Assembly (NCBI GenBank): GCA_019636615.1
Contig: JAHBXF010000002.1
Coordinates: forward strand, 1,304,001-1,368,000
Direction: 5' to 3'
DNA: 64,000 nt
Origin: Phycisphaeraceae bacterium
GTDB taxonomy: Bacteria > Planctomycetota > Phycisphaerae > Phycisphaerales > UBA1924
The notes beneath the pieces are model-generated. The model saw nothing but the letters and a program-made list of their open reading frames with translations, made no database searches and was not told the DNA's origin. How positions within the stretch are numbered: position 1 is the stretch's first letter; each line of letters starts with the position of its first letter. Positions 1 through 9,973 of the stretch are shown here, one piece after another. The translations under genes were made by a program, and so were the position numbers.

Positions 1-151
1 GCTCGCCATCTTCAAACGCCGGCTTGCCACCGCGCGGGCGTGCATCCCCATCAGGCTTGCCCCCGCGCGCCGGAAACGGCCTGCCCGTGGGACGCCGCGC
101 CGGGCGAGCCCCTGATCGCTCGCCATCTTCAAACGCCGGCTTGCCACCGCG
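1..151. repeat. 34-bp direct repeat in the pseudouridine synthase tail
   Basis: Bases 1-34 and 118-151 are identical. The offset of 117 bp is exactly 39 codons, so the repeat keeps frame and encodes the same RGGKPAFEDGE segment of the basic tail. It looks like an internal coding duplication and not a mobile element. Confidence 0.85.
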
Positions 152-1162
152 AGGCTTGAACGCTCCCCGTGCAGACGGCGGCCGCCGCCGTGGCGTGCCG
201 GGCTGATCATCAGCGCCGCCCCGGGGCCTTCTCTCTTGTGCCGGCCCGCCTTCATGCCCCGCGCCGCCTTCTCCCAACGCTGGCGTGTGCGGTCGCGACC
301 CGCCCCCGGAACGACGCGGCGCGGGCGCCCGTCGCGGCCTTGGGCTCGCAGTGGTTGCTGCCTTCGCAGGGTTTCGCAGCAGCGACAACTCTTCCCGGGT
401 GAGTTCGCGCCACATCCCGACCGCAAGCCCGCTGAGTTCGAGCGGGCCGATCGCTACGCGTGTGAGTTTTTTGACGGGCATCCCGAGAATCCGCAAAGCC
501 TCGCGGATCTGCCTGTTGCTCGCCTCCAGCAGCGTCACCCGCATCACCGTGTTCGAACCCCGCCTGCCGATGATCTCAAAGCCCTTGCCGATGTCGTGCA
601 CGCGCGTGCCCGGCCCGGCGCTCCTCGCCTCTGCCTTGGCCATCGCGCGGAGTTTCTTCTGCGCATCCGCCAGCCGTTCGTCGTCAACATCCCCCTTCAC
701 CACCACTTCATAGACCTTCTGCACCCCGTAACGCGGGTGCGTCAGTCGGTTGGCAAACTCGCCGTCGTTGGTCAGCAGCACCAGCCCCGTGGTGTCATAG
801 TCAAGCCGCCCCACCGGGAAGAGCCTTGCCTTCGCCGGGTGATCGACCAGGTGCATCACCGTCCGCCGGTCCATCTCGGGCTCATCGGCCGTGGTCACCA
901 GCGTCTGCTCGGGCTTGTGAACCATGATGTACAGGTGCCGCTCGGGCTTGTAGACCAGCCGCCCGTCGACCTCGATGCGGTCCTGTTCAGGATTGACAAA
1001 GGCGGGCAGCGACTGCACCAGCACGCCGTTGACCGTCACCCGCCCCTGCTCGATGATCTCTTCACAGACGCGCCGCGCCGCGACCCCCGCCTGCGCCATC
1101 ACGCGTTGGAGCCTGACGCCCGACTGAGAAGACTGATCGGGCTGTTCCCCTTGGTGTGGCAT
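1..1162 (-). CDS. RsuA/RluB-family rRNA pseudouridine synthase (3' end outside window)
   Basis: Converts a specific rRNA uridine to pseudouridine. The frame reads from an ATG at 1162 to the window edge without a stop, so the C terminus is missing (387 codons seen). Residues about 15-60 form an S4 RNA-binding domain (VRLQRVMAQAGVAARR). GRLDYDTTGL at 118-127 is the family catalytic motif, with Asp121 as the nucleophile, and RQIREALRILG follows in the C-terminal part of the core. After the core (about residue 275) comes an Arg/Gly/Pro-rich tail of over 100 residues containing the repeat RGGKPAFEDGE. RluB-type enzymes with basic tails are known, but which uridine is modified cannot be read from sequence. 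The start codon overlaps an ATG of the opposite strand at 1161. Confidence 0.9.
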   Translation of the reverse strand, partial: MPHQGEQPDQSSQSGVRLQRVMAQAGVAARRVCEEIIEQGRVTVNGVLVQSLPAFVNPEQDRIEVDGRLVYKPERHLYIMVHKPEQTLVTTADEPEMDRRTVMHLVDHPAKARLFPVGRLDYDTTGLVLLTNDGEFANRLTHPRYGVQKVYEVVVKGDVDDERLADAQKKLRAMAKAEARSAGPGTRVHDIGKGFEIIGRRGSNTVMRVTLLEASNRQIREALRILGMPVKKLTRVAIGPLELSGLAVGMWRELTREELSLLRNPAKAATTASPRPRRAPAPRRSGGGSRPHTPALGEGGAGHEGGPAQERRPRGGADDQPGTPRRRPPSARGAFKPRGGKPAFEDGERSGARPARRPTGRPFPARGGKPDGDARPRGGKPAFEDGE

Positions 1163-1311
1163 GAGTGAAGGGTACGAGGCACGCCCGCCCGATGCGTCCG
1201 GGCCGCTCAAGATCGGTCGGCCCGTGTCGGGGGGTTCAACTTCAACCCTTCATCCCCAGTGTGCCGACATCTCCCACGACAACCGCCGCGCCGGCGGGCT
1301 GCTCGACGATC

Positions 1312-1316
1312 AAGGA
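1312..1316 (+). promoter_or_regulatory. Ribosome binding site deciding the GTG start at 1326
   Basis: AAGGA lies 9 nt before GTG 1326. The in-frame ATG at 1161 has no such site, and the 55 codons it would add read like untranslated sequence. Confidence 0.6.
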
Positions 1317-1325
1317 TCACTCCAC

Positions 1326-2660
1326 GTGCCCGCAACCCCGACCCCATACTCAGGCGATATCACCAGCGAACCGGGCACATCCCCCCGTCCGGGCGGCGAT
1401 GTCGAAGAAATACTCTCCCGCGCCTTCATCACTCCCAGGATCATCGACCAGCGCAGCGTCGAAGACCTCTCCGCCACCCTGCGCACGCTGCTCCGCGACG
1501 CCGCCACACACCAGAAACTTTTCGCCCAGAACACCACAGGCATCAAAGCCATCGCCGACCAGGCGGGCACCCTCGAACGCGACCTCAAGGCACGCCTCGA
1601 ACAGGCCACCCAGGCCTCTCAGCAGTTCGAGCAGCGCGCCGCACGCGCCCAGAAACTCCTCGAAGCCGCCGAGCAGACCATCGTCTCCCAGGTCCGACTC
1701 GGCCGCGAAACCGCCGAGCGACTCCTCTCCCCCGACCTCTCCTCCCTCGAAGCCCGCACACTCAGCATCGCCGACAGCGCGGCAGCGCACGCGCAGGCCC
1801 GCATCGACGCCGCGATCGAAGACGCGGTCGCACGCGCCCTCGCCCGCTTCGAGACAGACGTCGCCGCACGCTGCGAAGCCCGAGTGCTGCGGGCCGAGGC
1901 CGATTTCGCCCAGCGCGTCGCTTCCCTCACCACACTCGCCGAGGCAACCCTCTCGCAGATCGAACACGCCGCAGCCATGGCCCGGAGCCAGCACGAACGC
2001 ACCGAAAACCTCTGCGTTCAGGCCCGCTCACTGCACGCCCTCTTCGACGGGCAGGAAGCCCGCACCAGCGAACTCGCCGGGAAACTCGCTCACGACCTCG
2101 CCGCCGCCGCGTCACGCCGCGACGAACTCCTGAACGCCGCGTCGCACACCGAAGAACGCGTCAACGCCGCCATGGCACGCCTCGACACCCTCCTCGCAGA
2201 TTTCACCTCCCGCTTCGAGCGCGGCGCCGGCGAGATCGAAGCACGTCTTGCCGAGAGCACCCAGCGGGGCAGCGCGGCCGTCGCCAACCTCTCCCGGCAC
2301 GCCGACGAACTCTCGGCTCTGGCCGCCGCCGCGGACATCAAAACCCTCAGGCACGCCGTCACCGACGCGCAAGACGCCCTCGCCCGCAGCACCGAAGCCG
2401 CGCTCGACCTGCGCGAAGCCGCCGCGGGCTGCGCGCGCGTCGCCGATGACGCCCGCCAGGTCGCTGCCAACCTCGTCACCGCTCGAACGCACGCCGACCA
2501 GGCACACCAGGCCGTCGCCACGCTCAGCGCCATGGGCCCGCGGCTTGCATCGCTCATCGAGCGAGGCAACCAGATCGGCCAGGGCCTCTCACGCCTGCTC
2601 GCACGGGCCGAGCGCGCCGCCCCCACCACAGACCCGCTTCCCGAATCCAAAGGTCAGTAA
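1326..2660 (+). CDS. Long coiled-coil protein of unknown function
   Basis: I do not recognise a family. The 444-residue product is almost entirely Ala/Glu/Arg/Leu-rich heptad-like sequence (for example LERDLKARLEQATQASQQFE) with few helix breakers. There is no signal peptide and no membrane segment. This resembles cytoplasmic structural or partitioning-type coiled coils, or the helical part of chemoreceptors without their signalling tip, but no specific role is supported. An upstream in-frame ATG at 1161 is possible; GTG 1326 is preferred because of the AAGGA site. The gene is divergent from the pseudouridine synthase and convergent with the lipoprotein gene, with a shared terminator between. 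Confidence 0.7.
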   Translation: MPATPTPYSGDITSEPGTSPRPGGDVEEILSRAFITPRIIDQRSVEDLSATLRTLLRDAATHQKLFAQNTTGIKAIADQAGTLERDLKARLEQATQASQQFEQRAARAQKLLEAAEQTIVSQVRLGRETAERLLSPDLSSLEARTLSIADSAAAHAQARIDAAIEDAVARALARFETDVAARCEARVLRAEADFAQRVASLTTLAEATLSQIEHAAAMARSQHERTENLCVQARSLHALFDGQEARTSELAGKLAHDLAAAASRRDELLNAASHTEERVNAAMARLDTLLADFTSRFERGAGEIEARLAESTQRGSAAVANLSRHADELSALAAAADIKTLRHAVTDAQDALARSTEAALDLREAAAGCARVADDARQVAANLVTARTHADQAHQAVATLSAMGPRLASLIERGNQIGQGLSRLLARAERAAPTTDPLPESKGQ

Positions 2661-2755
2661 GGCTTCGCGGCCCGCCATCGTGCACGCCCTGACGAGCGTC
2701 GGTGCGCTCGGCCGCCGCGCGCCATCCGCCCTGGCACGTCTCCGGGCGCAAGAGA

Positions 2756-2786
2756 AAACCCCGCCGGGAGTGACCCGGCGGGGTTT
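2756..2786. terminator. Bidirectional hairpin terminator
   Basis: A 13-bp perfect stem (2756-2768 with 2774-2786) has the loop AGTGA. The A-run at one end and T-run at the other allow termination from both convergent genes. Confidence 0.8.
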
Positions 2787-2834
2787 CAAAGTGACACCTG
2801 ATTGTCAATCCGCCTCGAGGCGGTCAGACGTGGC

Positions 2835-4439
2835 TCAGCGGTCGATGAAGACCGTGAGTTCGTCGTCGCGGATCGGGGTGCGGATCTCGGCGCAGGTCGT
2901 CTCGCCGACGACGAGCATCTCGCCGGCCTTGGTGGCGCGAACCACCAAGGTGGTCGGGATGCGGGTGCCGGGGGTGACCGTGCCGAAGTTGAAGGTCAAC
3001 TTGTTGCCCTGAACCGTGGGGTTCATCGGGGCTGAGACAAACTCAAGGCCGTCGGGCAGCGTGACCACCATGCGGGTGTTGGTCAGGTTGATCTGACCCT
3101 GGTTGGCGACTTCGATGCGGAAGGTGTGGGGCGTGCCCACAACCACCACGCCGTCATCGTCCGTGATCAGCGTGCCAAGGTCGGGCACGCCGATGACGTT
3201 CACCGAGCAGTTCGTCGACGCGGGCGCGGCACAATCAGCCGAGGCGTTCGCGGCGATGTTCAGCGTCGCAACAGCGGCAGAACGCAGGCAGAAGCGAACC
3301 GTCTTGGTCGCCCCGGCGGCAAGGTTGCCGACATTGAAGGTCAGCACGCCGCCCGCGGCGGTGCCGCCGTCCGAAGCGTTGCTCACGGTGGCGCCGGCGG
3401 GCAGGGTCACGGCGATCTTCGCGTTCGCGGCGACCGCGTCGCCCGTGTTGCGCACGGTCAGGTCATAGCAGGCATCGCGGCCGATGAGGGCCGTGGTGCC
3501 GGGCTTGCACTCGATGGCCAGAACCGGCTGACGCACCACCGTGGGCACCTTGGCGGTGCTCACGTTGATGTTGCCGTCGGCCGTCGCGCTGGCGACGTTT
3601 TCATAGCGACCGACCTTCTCGGCCTTCAGCGCACGCTCGATGCGGCGAGTCTCGCCCGGGGCGAGGGTGCCGATCGCTTCGTCAAGGGTGCTGCCGCCGC
3701 TGGCCAGGGTCAGGCCCGCGGGCAGCGAGTCACGCACACGCACGTTTGTCGCCGGGCCCGTGCCCGTGTTGCGAACCTCGATGACCATGTTGATCGGCTG
3801 GCAGGTGAGGATGGACTCGGGGGTGAGCGTCTTGGTGATCGCCAGGGCCGGCTGCACGACGTTGATCGTGCTGCACAGGGCCGTGGTGTACGACGCGCTG
3901 GCGCAGGAGTTGATCGGAGCGACCGAGGCCGCCGCGCCCTTGAGGGTGATCAGTTTGCTCTCGCCCGGGGTCAGCGAACCCAGGTTGTACACGCCGTTGT
4001 TCCCCTGGGGGGTGGCGCTCTGCAGCGTGAAGTTGCTGGGCACCGCTTCGTTCACCGTCACGTTGTCCAGCGAGTTGCTGCTGATGTTCGTGGCGCGGAT
4101 CACATAGTCAAACGGCTGACCCACCGTCACGGTGGTCGGGTAGATCTTCTCGATCATCAGCGCGCTGCTGTTGCGCTCGCCCGTGGGCAGGTACATCACG
4201 TTGGCGCTGGCCGCCATCGGACGCGCCGCCGGGGCCGCGGCCGGGGTGGGCGCCGCGGTCGGGGCCGGTGCGGGGGCGGGCTGGCGGGCCGCCGCCACGC
4301 GGCCGGCATCAGGGCGGGCGTGCGGTGCTGTACCGTCGTATTGCCCGCCGCTGCCGGCCGAATCGCTCGCGCAGCCCGTGGTGAACGCCATGCCCGCCAA
4401 CGCGAGCACCGAAAGCAGTCTGTTCACTGAAATGTTCAT
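2835..4439 (-). CDS. DUF11-repeat envelope lipoprotein
   Basis: A 534-residue exported protein. The N terminus MNISVNRLLSVLALAG ends in TTGC, a lipobox-like cysteine, followed by a Pro/Ala-rich linker. Four repeats of about 110 residues follow, each with the DUF11 pattern of a Pro-rich opening, then YxIxxxNxG and a LPxGxxL turn (for example DSLPAGLTL, VTLPAGATV, VTLPDGLEF). DUF11 domains are immunoglobulin-like surface modules common in Planctomycetota and cell-wall proteins. The start at 4439 is fixed by GAGGAGG three bases upstream; the longer open frame reaching 4565 is leader sequence. Likely an anchored surface or adhesion protein, but its ligand is unknown. Confidence 0.85.
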   Translation of the reverse strand: MNISVNRLLSVLALAGMAFTTGCASDSAGSGGQYDGTAPHARPDAGRVAAARQPAPAPAPTAAPTPAAAPAARPMAASANVMYLPTGERNSSALMIEKIYPTTVTVGQPFDYVIRATNISSNSLDNVTVNEAVPSNFTLQSATPQGNNGVYNLGSLTPGESKLITLKGAAASVAPINSCASASYTTALCSTINVVQPALAITKTLTPESILTCQPINMVIEVRNTGTGPATNVRVRDSLPAGLTLASGGSTLDEAIGTLAPGETRRIERALKAEKVGRYENVASATADGNINVSTAKVPTVVRQPVLAIECKPGTTALIGRDACYDLTVRNTGDAVAANAKIAVTLPAGATVSNASDGGTAAGGVLTFNVGNLAAGATKTVRFCLRSAAVATLNIAANASADCAAPASTNCSVNVIGVPDLGTLITDDDGVVVVGTPHTFRIEVANQGQINLTNTRMVVTLPDGLEFVSAPMNPTVQGNKLTFNFGTVTPGTRIPTTLVVRATKAGEMLVVGETTCAEIRTPIRDDELTVFIDR

Positions 4440-4442
4440 GTT

Positions 4443-4449
4443 CCTCCTC
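4443..4449 (-). promoter_or_regulatory. Strong Shine-Dalgarno of the DUF11 lipoprotein
   Basis: GAGGAGG on the minus strand sits immediately before AAC-ATG and sets the start at 4439. Confidence 0.8.
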
Positions 4450-4853
4450 AATAGTGTCTCTGGGGTGTAAAGGCAGTGGGTATTTGACGGCTCGGTCGCG
4501 TTGATCCCAGTATCAGGCGCGGCACGGGCATCTCTGGATCGGGTTGAATGGCTCCCAACGAGCATGCTGGGCCCTATAAGAAGCCCACTATCGTAGACAC
4601 TATGCCCTGTGCCGGTCCGCGACCTTGACCCCCGAGACTTCCCTGGTCATTCGCGCCGCTCCACGACCCAATGGCCGGTTCTCACCCCCGAGCCACCTTT
4701 CGCCTGATCAGGGGATAGCCGTCACCAACATGTTATTGGACCTCATGCCACTGCTTGCGACCGCCCCCCTTCATTCCTCTCTATACCCTCACTTCCTCTG
4801 GGCACATGCCGCCTGCACCCCTTGCCCTCCGCCGGGACATTCCGCGGTGGGCC

Positions 4854-4859
4854 TATACT
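4854..4859 (+). promoter_or_regulatory. Candidate -10 element for rpsB-tsf
   Basis: TATACT in the context CCTATACTTG matches the -10 pattern seen at other genes in the window. No good -35 is visible. It would leave a leader of about 190 nt before rpsB, long enough for S2 autoregulation, which is known in other bacteria but not shown here. Confidence 0.4.
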
Positions 4860-5058
4860 TGCCCGTCGGGTTCAGGATCGAGCCCGGCACGGCCCGCCAT
4901 CAGTGATCGGCGTGGCTGTTTGTTGAACCGGCTGCCCGCACGCGGGCGGCCACTCACCCACGAAGCGCCCTTGTGCCTCGCGGCAGACTTTCCGGCCTTG
5001 CCGGAGCGTTCTGGTCGATCCCCGTGTGCGCCGGTGCCGCTGCCAGAAAGGTTCCGTC

Positions 5059-5883
5059 ATGGCCAATCAACTCGTTCAAGACCTCATTGAAGCCGGCATT
5101 CACTTCGGCCAGCGCGCCAGCGGCTGGAACCCGAAAATGCAGCCGTACATCTACGGCAAGCGCAACGGCATCCACATCATCGACATCAAAGAGACCATCA
5201 AGGGTCTCCTTCTGGCCAAGAAGTTCCTGGGCAAGGTCGTCGCCGACGGCAAGGATGTCTGCTTCGTGGGCACCAAGCGTCAGGCCAAGGCCGTGATCGA
5301 AACTCAGGTGCCCGCCGTCAAGATGCACTATGTCACCGAGCGGTGGCTGGGCGGCACCCTCACCAACTTCCGCACCATCCGCCAGCGCCTCAAGCGCCTC
5401 GACGAACTCGACCAGATCGAGCAGAACGACAACTTCGCCTCGTACTCTAAGAAGATGGAGAGCCAACTCCGCCGCGAGCAGCGCAAGATCAAGCGCAACC
5501 TCGAAGGCATCCGTCACATGGAACGCCTCCCGGGCGCCATGGTCGTGGTTGATGTTCGCTCCGAACTCACCGCCCTCAAGGAAGCCCGCAAACTCGGCAT
5601 CCCCACCATCTGCCTCATCGACACCGACGGCGATCCGGACATGGCCGACATCCCCATCCCCGGCAACGACGACAGCATGCGCTCCATCGACGTGGTCGTG
5701 CGTGAACTGTGCCTGGCCATCTCCGAGGCCCTTCAACTGCGCACCATGGGTCAGCCCGGCGCGGGCGACACCTCCGGGGCGCAGGTTTCCGAAGGCCCCC
5801 GCCGCAGCCGGCGGGCCCAGTTCCGCGCCGACGACACGACATCTACAGACGCCGCCGAGCCCGCGGCCGCCTCGCCGAACTGA
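5059..5883 (+). CDS. rpsB: 30S ribosomal protein S2
   Basis: Component of the small ribosomal subunit, bound at the head-body junction. The 274-residue product has the S2 signatures LIEAGIHFGQRASGWNPKM near the N terminus, FVGTKRQAK, RWLGGTLTNFRTI and PTICLIDTDGDPD. A basic then acidic/Ala-rich tail of about 35 residues extends past the usual end. ATG 5059 is chosen over the longer frame from 5026 because AGAAAGG precedes it by 7 nt and S2 proteins begin here. It is followed by tsf, the order found in most bacteria. Confidence 0.97.
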   Translation: MANQLVQDLIEAGIHFGQRASGWNPKMQPYIYGKRNGIHIIDIKETIKGLLLAKKFLGKVVADGKDVCFVGTKRQAKAVIETQVPAVKMHYVTERWLGGTLTNFRTIRQRLKRLDELDQIEQNDNFASYSKKMESQLRREQRKIKRNLEGIRHMERLPGAMVVVDVRSELTALKEARKLGIPTICLIDTDGDPDMADIPIPGNDDSMRSIDVVVRELCLAISEALQLRTMGQPGAGDTSGAQVSEGPRRSRRAQFRADDTTSTDAAEPAAASPN

Positions 5884-6021
5884 GCACCCAGCACCCGTCA
5901 CTTCCACCCACAGGCCGACGTGTCAAGGTCGTAGATCAGACCCGCGCTGCCTCCCCCACCACGCTTTCCCGACCAGCCACGGCGCCGGCAAGACCGGCCA
6001 CCCGACCCGGAGACACCCTCG

Positions 6022-6834
6022 ATGGAACTCAACGCCAAAGACGTGATGAAACTGCGGAACGACACCGGCCTGCCCATGATGGCCTGCAAAGCCGCGCTGA
6101 TCGAAGCCCAAGGCGACATCGAAAAAGCCACCGACCTCCTCCGCAAGCAACTCAAGGGGAAGATGGACACCAAGACCGACCGCGCCAGCGGCGAGGGTCG
6201 CGTGGCCATCTCGATCACCCGCGAAGCCGCGGCCATCGTCGAACTCCGCACCGAGACCGACTTCACAGCCAAGAACGAGAAGTTCGTCACCGCCGCCGCC
6301 AAGATCGCCGACCTCGCCCTGGGCGCTCACGCCGGCGATGTTCCCCAGTCGCCCGACATCCTCGCCGTAGTCGATGACCTGCGCATCTCCACCGGCGAGA
6401 ACGTTCGTTTCGCCCGCGGCCACAAAATCACCCAGGACCCCGGCTCAGGCTCCATCGGCCACTATGTCCACCACGACGGCAAGACGGGCGTGCTCGTCCA
6501 GGCCGAGGGCTCGGTGAGCGATGAAACCCTGCGCCAGGTTTGCATGCACATCACCGCCGCGGTGCCCCGCCCCAAGGGAATCACCGCCGACGACATCCCC
6601 TCCGATGTCGTTGAGAAAGAGCGCCGCTTCCGCATCGACGCCGCCATGGAGTCGGGCAAGCCCAAGGAAATCGCCGAGAAGATGGTCGAAGGCGGCATGC
6701 GCAAGTTCTTCGAAGAGGTCGCCCTCCTCGAACAGCCCTTCATCATGGACCCCACCAAGAAGGTCAAAGACATCCTGGGCGCCAACGTCCGCGTTGTGGG
6801 CTTTTACCGCTGGCAGGTCGGCGAACAGGCCTGA
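6022..6834 (+). CDS. tsf: Elongation factor Ts
   Basis: Nucleotide exchange factor that releases GDP from EF-Tu in the cytoplasm. The 270-residue protein has an N-terminal UBA-like domain (VMKLRNDTGLPMMACKAAL) and the TDF motif used to displace Mg from EF-Tu (TETDFTAKNEKF, about residues 78-89). It ends in a dimerisation-type domain. It lies 138 bp after rpsB on the same strand, and a GGAG site precedes the ATG. Probably cotranscribed with rpsB. Confidence 0.96.
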   Translation: MELNAKDVMKLRNDTGLPMMACKAALIEAQGDIEKATDLLRKQLKGKMDTKTDRASGEGRVAISITREAAAIVELRTETDFTAKNEKFVTAAAKIADLALGAHAGDVPQSPDILAVVDDLRISTGENVRFARGHKITQDPGSGSIGHYVHHDGKTGVLVQAEGSVSDETLRQVCMHITAAVPRPKGITADDIPSDVVEKERRFRIDAAMESGKPKEIAEKMVEGGMRKFFEEVALLEQPFIMDPTKKVKDILGANVRVVGFYRWQVGEQA

Positions 6835-7271
6835 TCGCCCCCCCGCCTTTCCCCGTCTTCTCCACCGCACTCGCTCCGCACGCTTCACGCACTTCGACCG
6901 GCCTATTCGCCCTCCATCACTTCCTCTGGAAGATCCTCACCCCGGTCCCTATAGTCTCTCTTCGGAGCCGTCCGCGACGGACGCCAATCACCCCTTCACA
7001 AGGGCTTGGCCGAGGCGCGGCAAGGGCGATCCCATCGCGGCTGATGGATCGTTCAAGCTCCCGCCGCGGATGCCCCCCAAAGGCTCGCGCGGCTCTCAGG
7101 CCGCGGAAACCGCCTCGCTCCTGCGGGGCCTCCCTTCACGGGCGGCTCTGCTGTGTGCGGCCTGCGGACCGCGACCCATCGTGGTCCGTTCGCACGCACC
7201 GGGCACGGGTTCACCAACCCCTGCCCATGAGCACAGGAGTTTCGCCCCCGCGACGTCACGTCGTCTCTCAA
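6835..7271. other. Intergenic region between tsf and tRNA-Gln
   Basis: About 437 bp with no supportable gene. A -10-like TATAGT is present at 6950-6955, but the tRNA starts over 300 nt further on, so its relevance is unclear. I see no clear terminator for tsf. Confidence 0.5.
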
Positions 7272-7342
7272 TGGTCGATGGTGTAAGGGTAGCACAGCAG
7301 ATTTTGGTTCTGTTAGTCCTGGTTCGAATCCAGGTCGACCAG
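7272..7342 (+). tRNA. tRNA-Gln (anticodon TTG)
   Basis: The 71-nt cloverleaf has acceptor stem TGGTCGA/TCGACCA with discriminator G. The anticodon stem is GCAGA/TCTGT around loop TTTTGGT, giving anticodon TTG. The T arm is CCTGG-TTCGAAT-CCAGG. CCA is not encoded. Confidence 0.95.
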
Positions 7343-7417
7343 TATTTTCTGCTCGCGCCACCACCGCCCGCAGAAAGACACTTCAAGACAACGTGACCGT
7401 CCGGCGGCCGCCGGATC

Positions 7418-8199
7418 ATGCCTCAGGCCATAGACAGTTCCAAACCCGCCGCGATCCTTCTTGCCGCGGGCAAAGGCACGCGCATGAAGTCCGACCTGCC
7501 CAAGGTCGTCTTCGAAGTCGGCGGGCGGCCGATGGTCTGCGCCGTGGCGGACGCGTGCCGCGCCGCGGGTGTAGAGCGCATCATCGCCGTGGTGGGCCAC
7601 AGGCAGGAACTCGTCCGCGAAGCCCTCCGCGGCTACGAGGGCATCGAGTTCGCCGTGCAGACCGAGCAACTGGGCACCGGCCACGCGGTGATGAGCGCCG
7701 CCGAATGTTTCTCGGGGGTCCGCCAGAGTGTCTTTGTGCTCTGCGGCGACGGCCCCCTCATCCGCCCGTCGACACTCCGCACGATGCTCGAGCGCCACCG
7801 CGGCCTGGGCGCCGCGGCAACGCTGGCCACCGCCGAGATCGAAGACCCAACAGGCTACGGCCGCATCTTCCGCGACGCCAACCGCCGATTCCTGGCCATC
7901 GTCGAGCACCGCAACTGCACCCCCGGGCAACTCGCCATCCGCGAGGTGAACCCCAGTTACTACTGCTTCGACTCTCAGCACCTCTTCAACGCGCTCAAGG
8001 GCGTCACCCGCAACCCGCTCAGCGGCGAGTACTACCTCACCGATGTCCCGGGCCTGCTGCTCGAACAGGGCGCGCGCGTCGAGGTCATCGAGGCCGTGCC
8101 CCCCGAGGATGTTCTCTCGATCAACACCCCCGAAGACCTCGCCCTCGTCGATCGCATCTTCCGTTCCCGCCGTGACACCAGCCCCGCGGAGGCCGCGCC

Positions 8200-8203
<4 letters not shown>
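7418..8203 (+). CDS. Single-domain GlmU-like nucleotidyltransferase
   Basis: Probable UTP:N-acetylglucosamine-1-phosphate uridylyltransferase, making UDP-GlcNAc for peptidoglycan and LPS. The nucleotide-binding signature LAAGKGTRMKSDLPKV occupies residues 15-30. TEQLGTGHAV, CGDGPLI and EVNPSYYCF follow as in the GlmU N-terminal domain. At 261 residues the product stops after this Rossmann domain: the left-handed beta-helix acetyltransferase half of GlmU (about 200 more residues) is absent. The acetyl transfer to GlcN-1-P must be made elsewhere, if this is GlmU. Its stop overlaps the prs start in ATGA. The position before prs is the classical glmU-prs arrangement. Confidence 0.85.
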
Positions 8204-9183
<980 letters not shown>

Positions 9184-9250
9184 AACGCCACGCCCGCTCG
9201 ATCCTGTTGACGAACCACGCACACCCATCTTTCACCAAGGATTCTTGATC

Positions 9251-9943
9251 ATGCACGAACAAGCCCCCCTCCTCCAGGCCACCCGACGTGAACAGCACGG
9301 CTCTCGCTACTGCCAGCGCGTCCGCAAGGCCGGCGGCCTGCCCGCCGTTGTCTACGGACACGGCCGCGAGCCCATCTCCATCACCCTCGATTCGCGCGAG
9401 GCCGTCCGCCACTTCCAGGCCGGCGAGAAGGTCTTCCGCCTCGACTTCCCGGGCAAGAAAGAGGCCGACGAACTCCAGATCGTCCTCCTCAAAGATCTCC
9501 AGTTCGACTACCTGGGCACCAACATCGTCCACGCCGACTTCGCTCGCGTCGATCTCAACGAGCGCGTCCGCACCCGCGTGGCCATCCACCTCATCGGCGA
9601 GTCCAAGGGCCTCAAGACCGCCGGCGCCATCCTCATGCACCCCGTCAACGAGATCGAGATCGAGTGCCTCGTGCTCGAAATCCCCGAGTTCATCGAGGTC
9701 TCCATCACCGACCTCGATGCCGGCCAGGTCATCTCCGCCGGTGACGTCAAACTCCCCAGCCAGAACATGAAACTCCTGACCGACCCGCACTCCATCGTCG
9801 CTCAGATCGTCGTGCAGGTCGAGGTCAAGGTGGGCGAAGAAGCCGCCGCCGCCACCTCCGCCGAGCCCGTCGTGCTCACGGCCAAGAAGCCCGCCGAGGG
9901 CGAGGCCGCCAAGCCCGGCGCGAAGCCCGCCGCCAAGAAGTAA
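9251..9943 (+). CDS. rplY: 50S ribosomal protein L25/CTC
   Basis: 5S rRNA-binding protein of the large subunit, of the long CTC/TL5 form. The 230-residue product has an N-terminal 5S-binding beta-barrel (GGLPAVVYGHG) and a C-terminal domain with HADFARVDLNERV and EIPEFIEVSITDLDAG. An Ala/Lys tail follows. ATG 9251 is preceded by AAGGA at 9237-9241; the open frame extends upstream only as an overlap artefact. It sits between prs and pth, a conserved order. Confidence 0.95.
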   Translation: MHEQAPLLQATRREQHGSRYCQRVRKAGGLPAVVYGHGREPISITLDSREAVRHFQAGEKVFRLDFPGKKEADELQIVLLKDLQFDYLGTNIVHADFARVDLNERVRTRVAIHLIGESKGLKTAGAILMHPVNEIEIECLVLEIPEFIEVSITDLDAGQVISAGDVKLPSQNMKLLTDPHSIVAQIVVQVEVKVGEEAAAATSAEPVVLTAKKPAEGEAAKPGAKPAAKK

Positions 9944-9973
9944 TCCACGTTCCCACGTCACCCGAGAGGAGCC

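Larger units (their letters stand above)
4440..5058. other. Divergent intergenic region, lipoprotein gene / rpsB
   Basis: About 620 bp without a convincing gene. It should hold the promoters and leaders of both flanking genes. A short open frame at 4625-4906 shows no family resemblance and no good ribosome site. The only promoter-like element I can support is the -10 hexamer at 4854-4859. Confidence 0.6.

Noticed and set aside
4625..4906. 93-codon open frame upstream of rpsB
   Set aside because: Pro/His/Ser-rich, no ribosome site and no family resemblance; it overlaps the likely rpsB promoter.
6835..7271. Possible small gene between tsf and tRNA-Gln
   Set aside because: Open frames here lack a ribosome site and recognisable motif.
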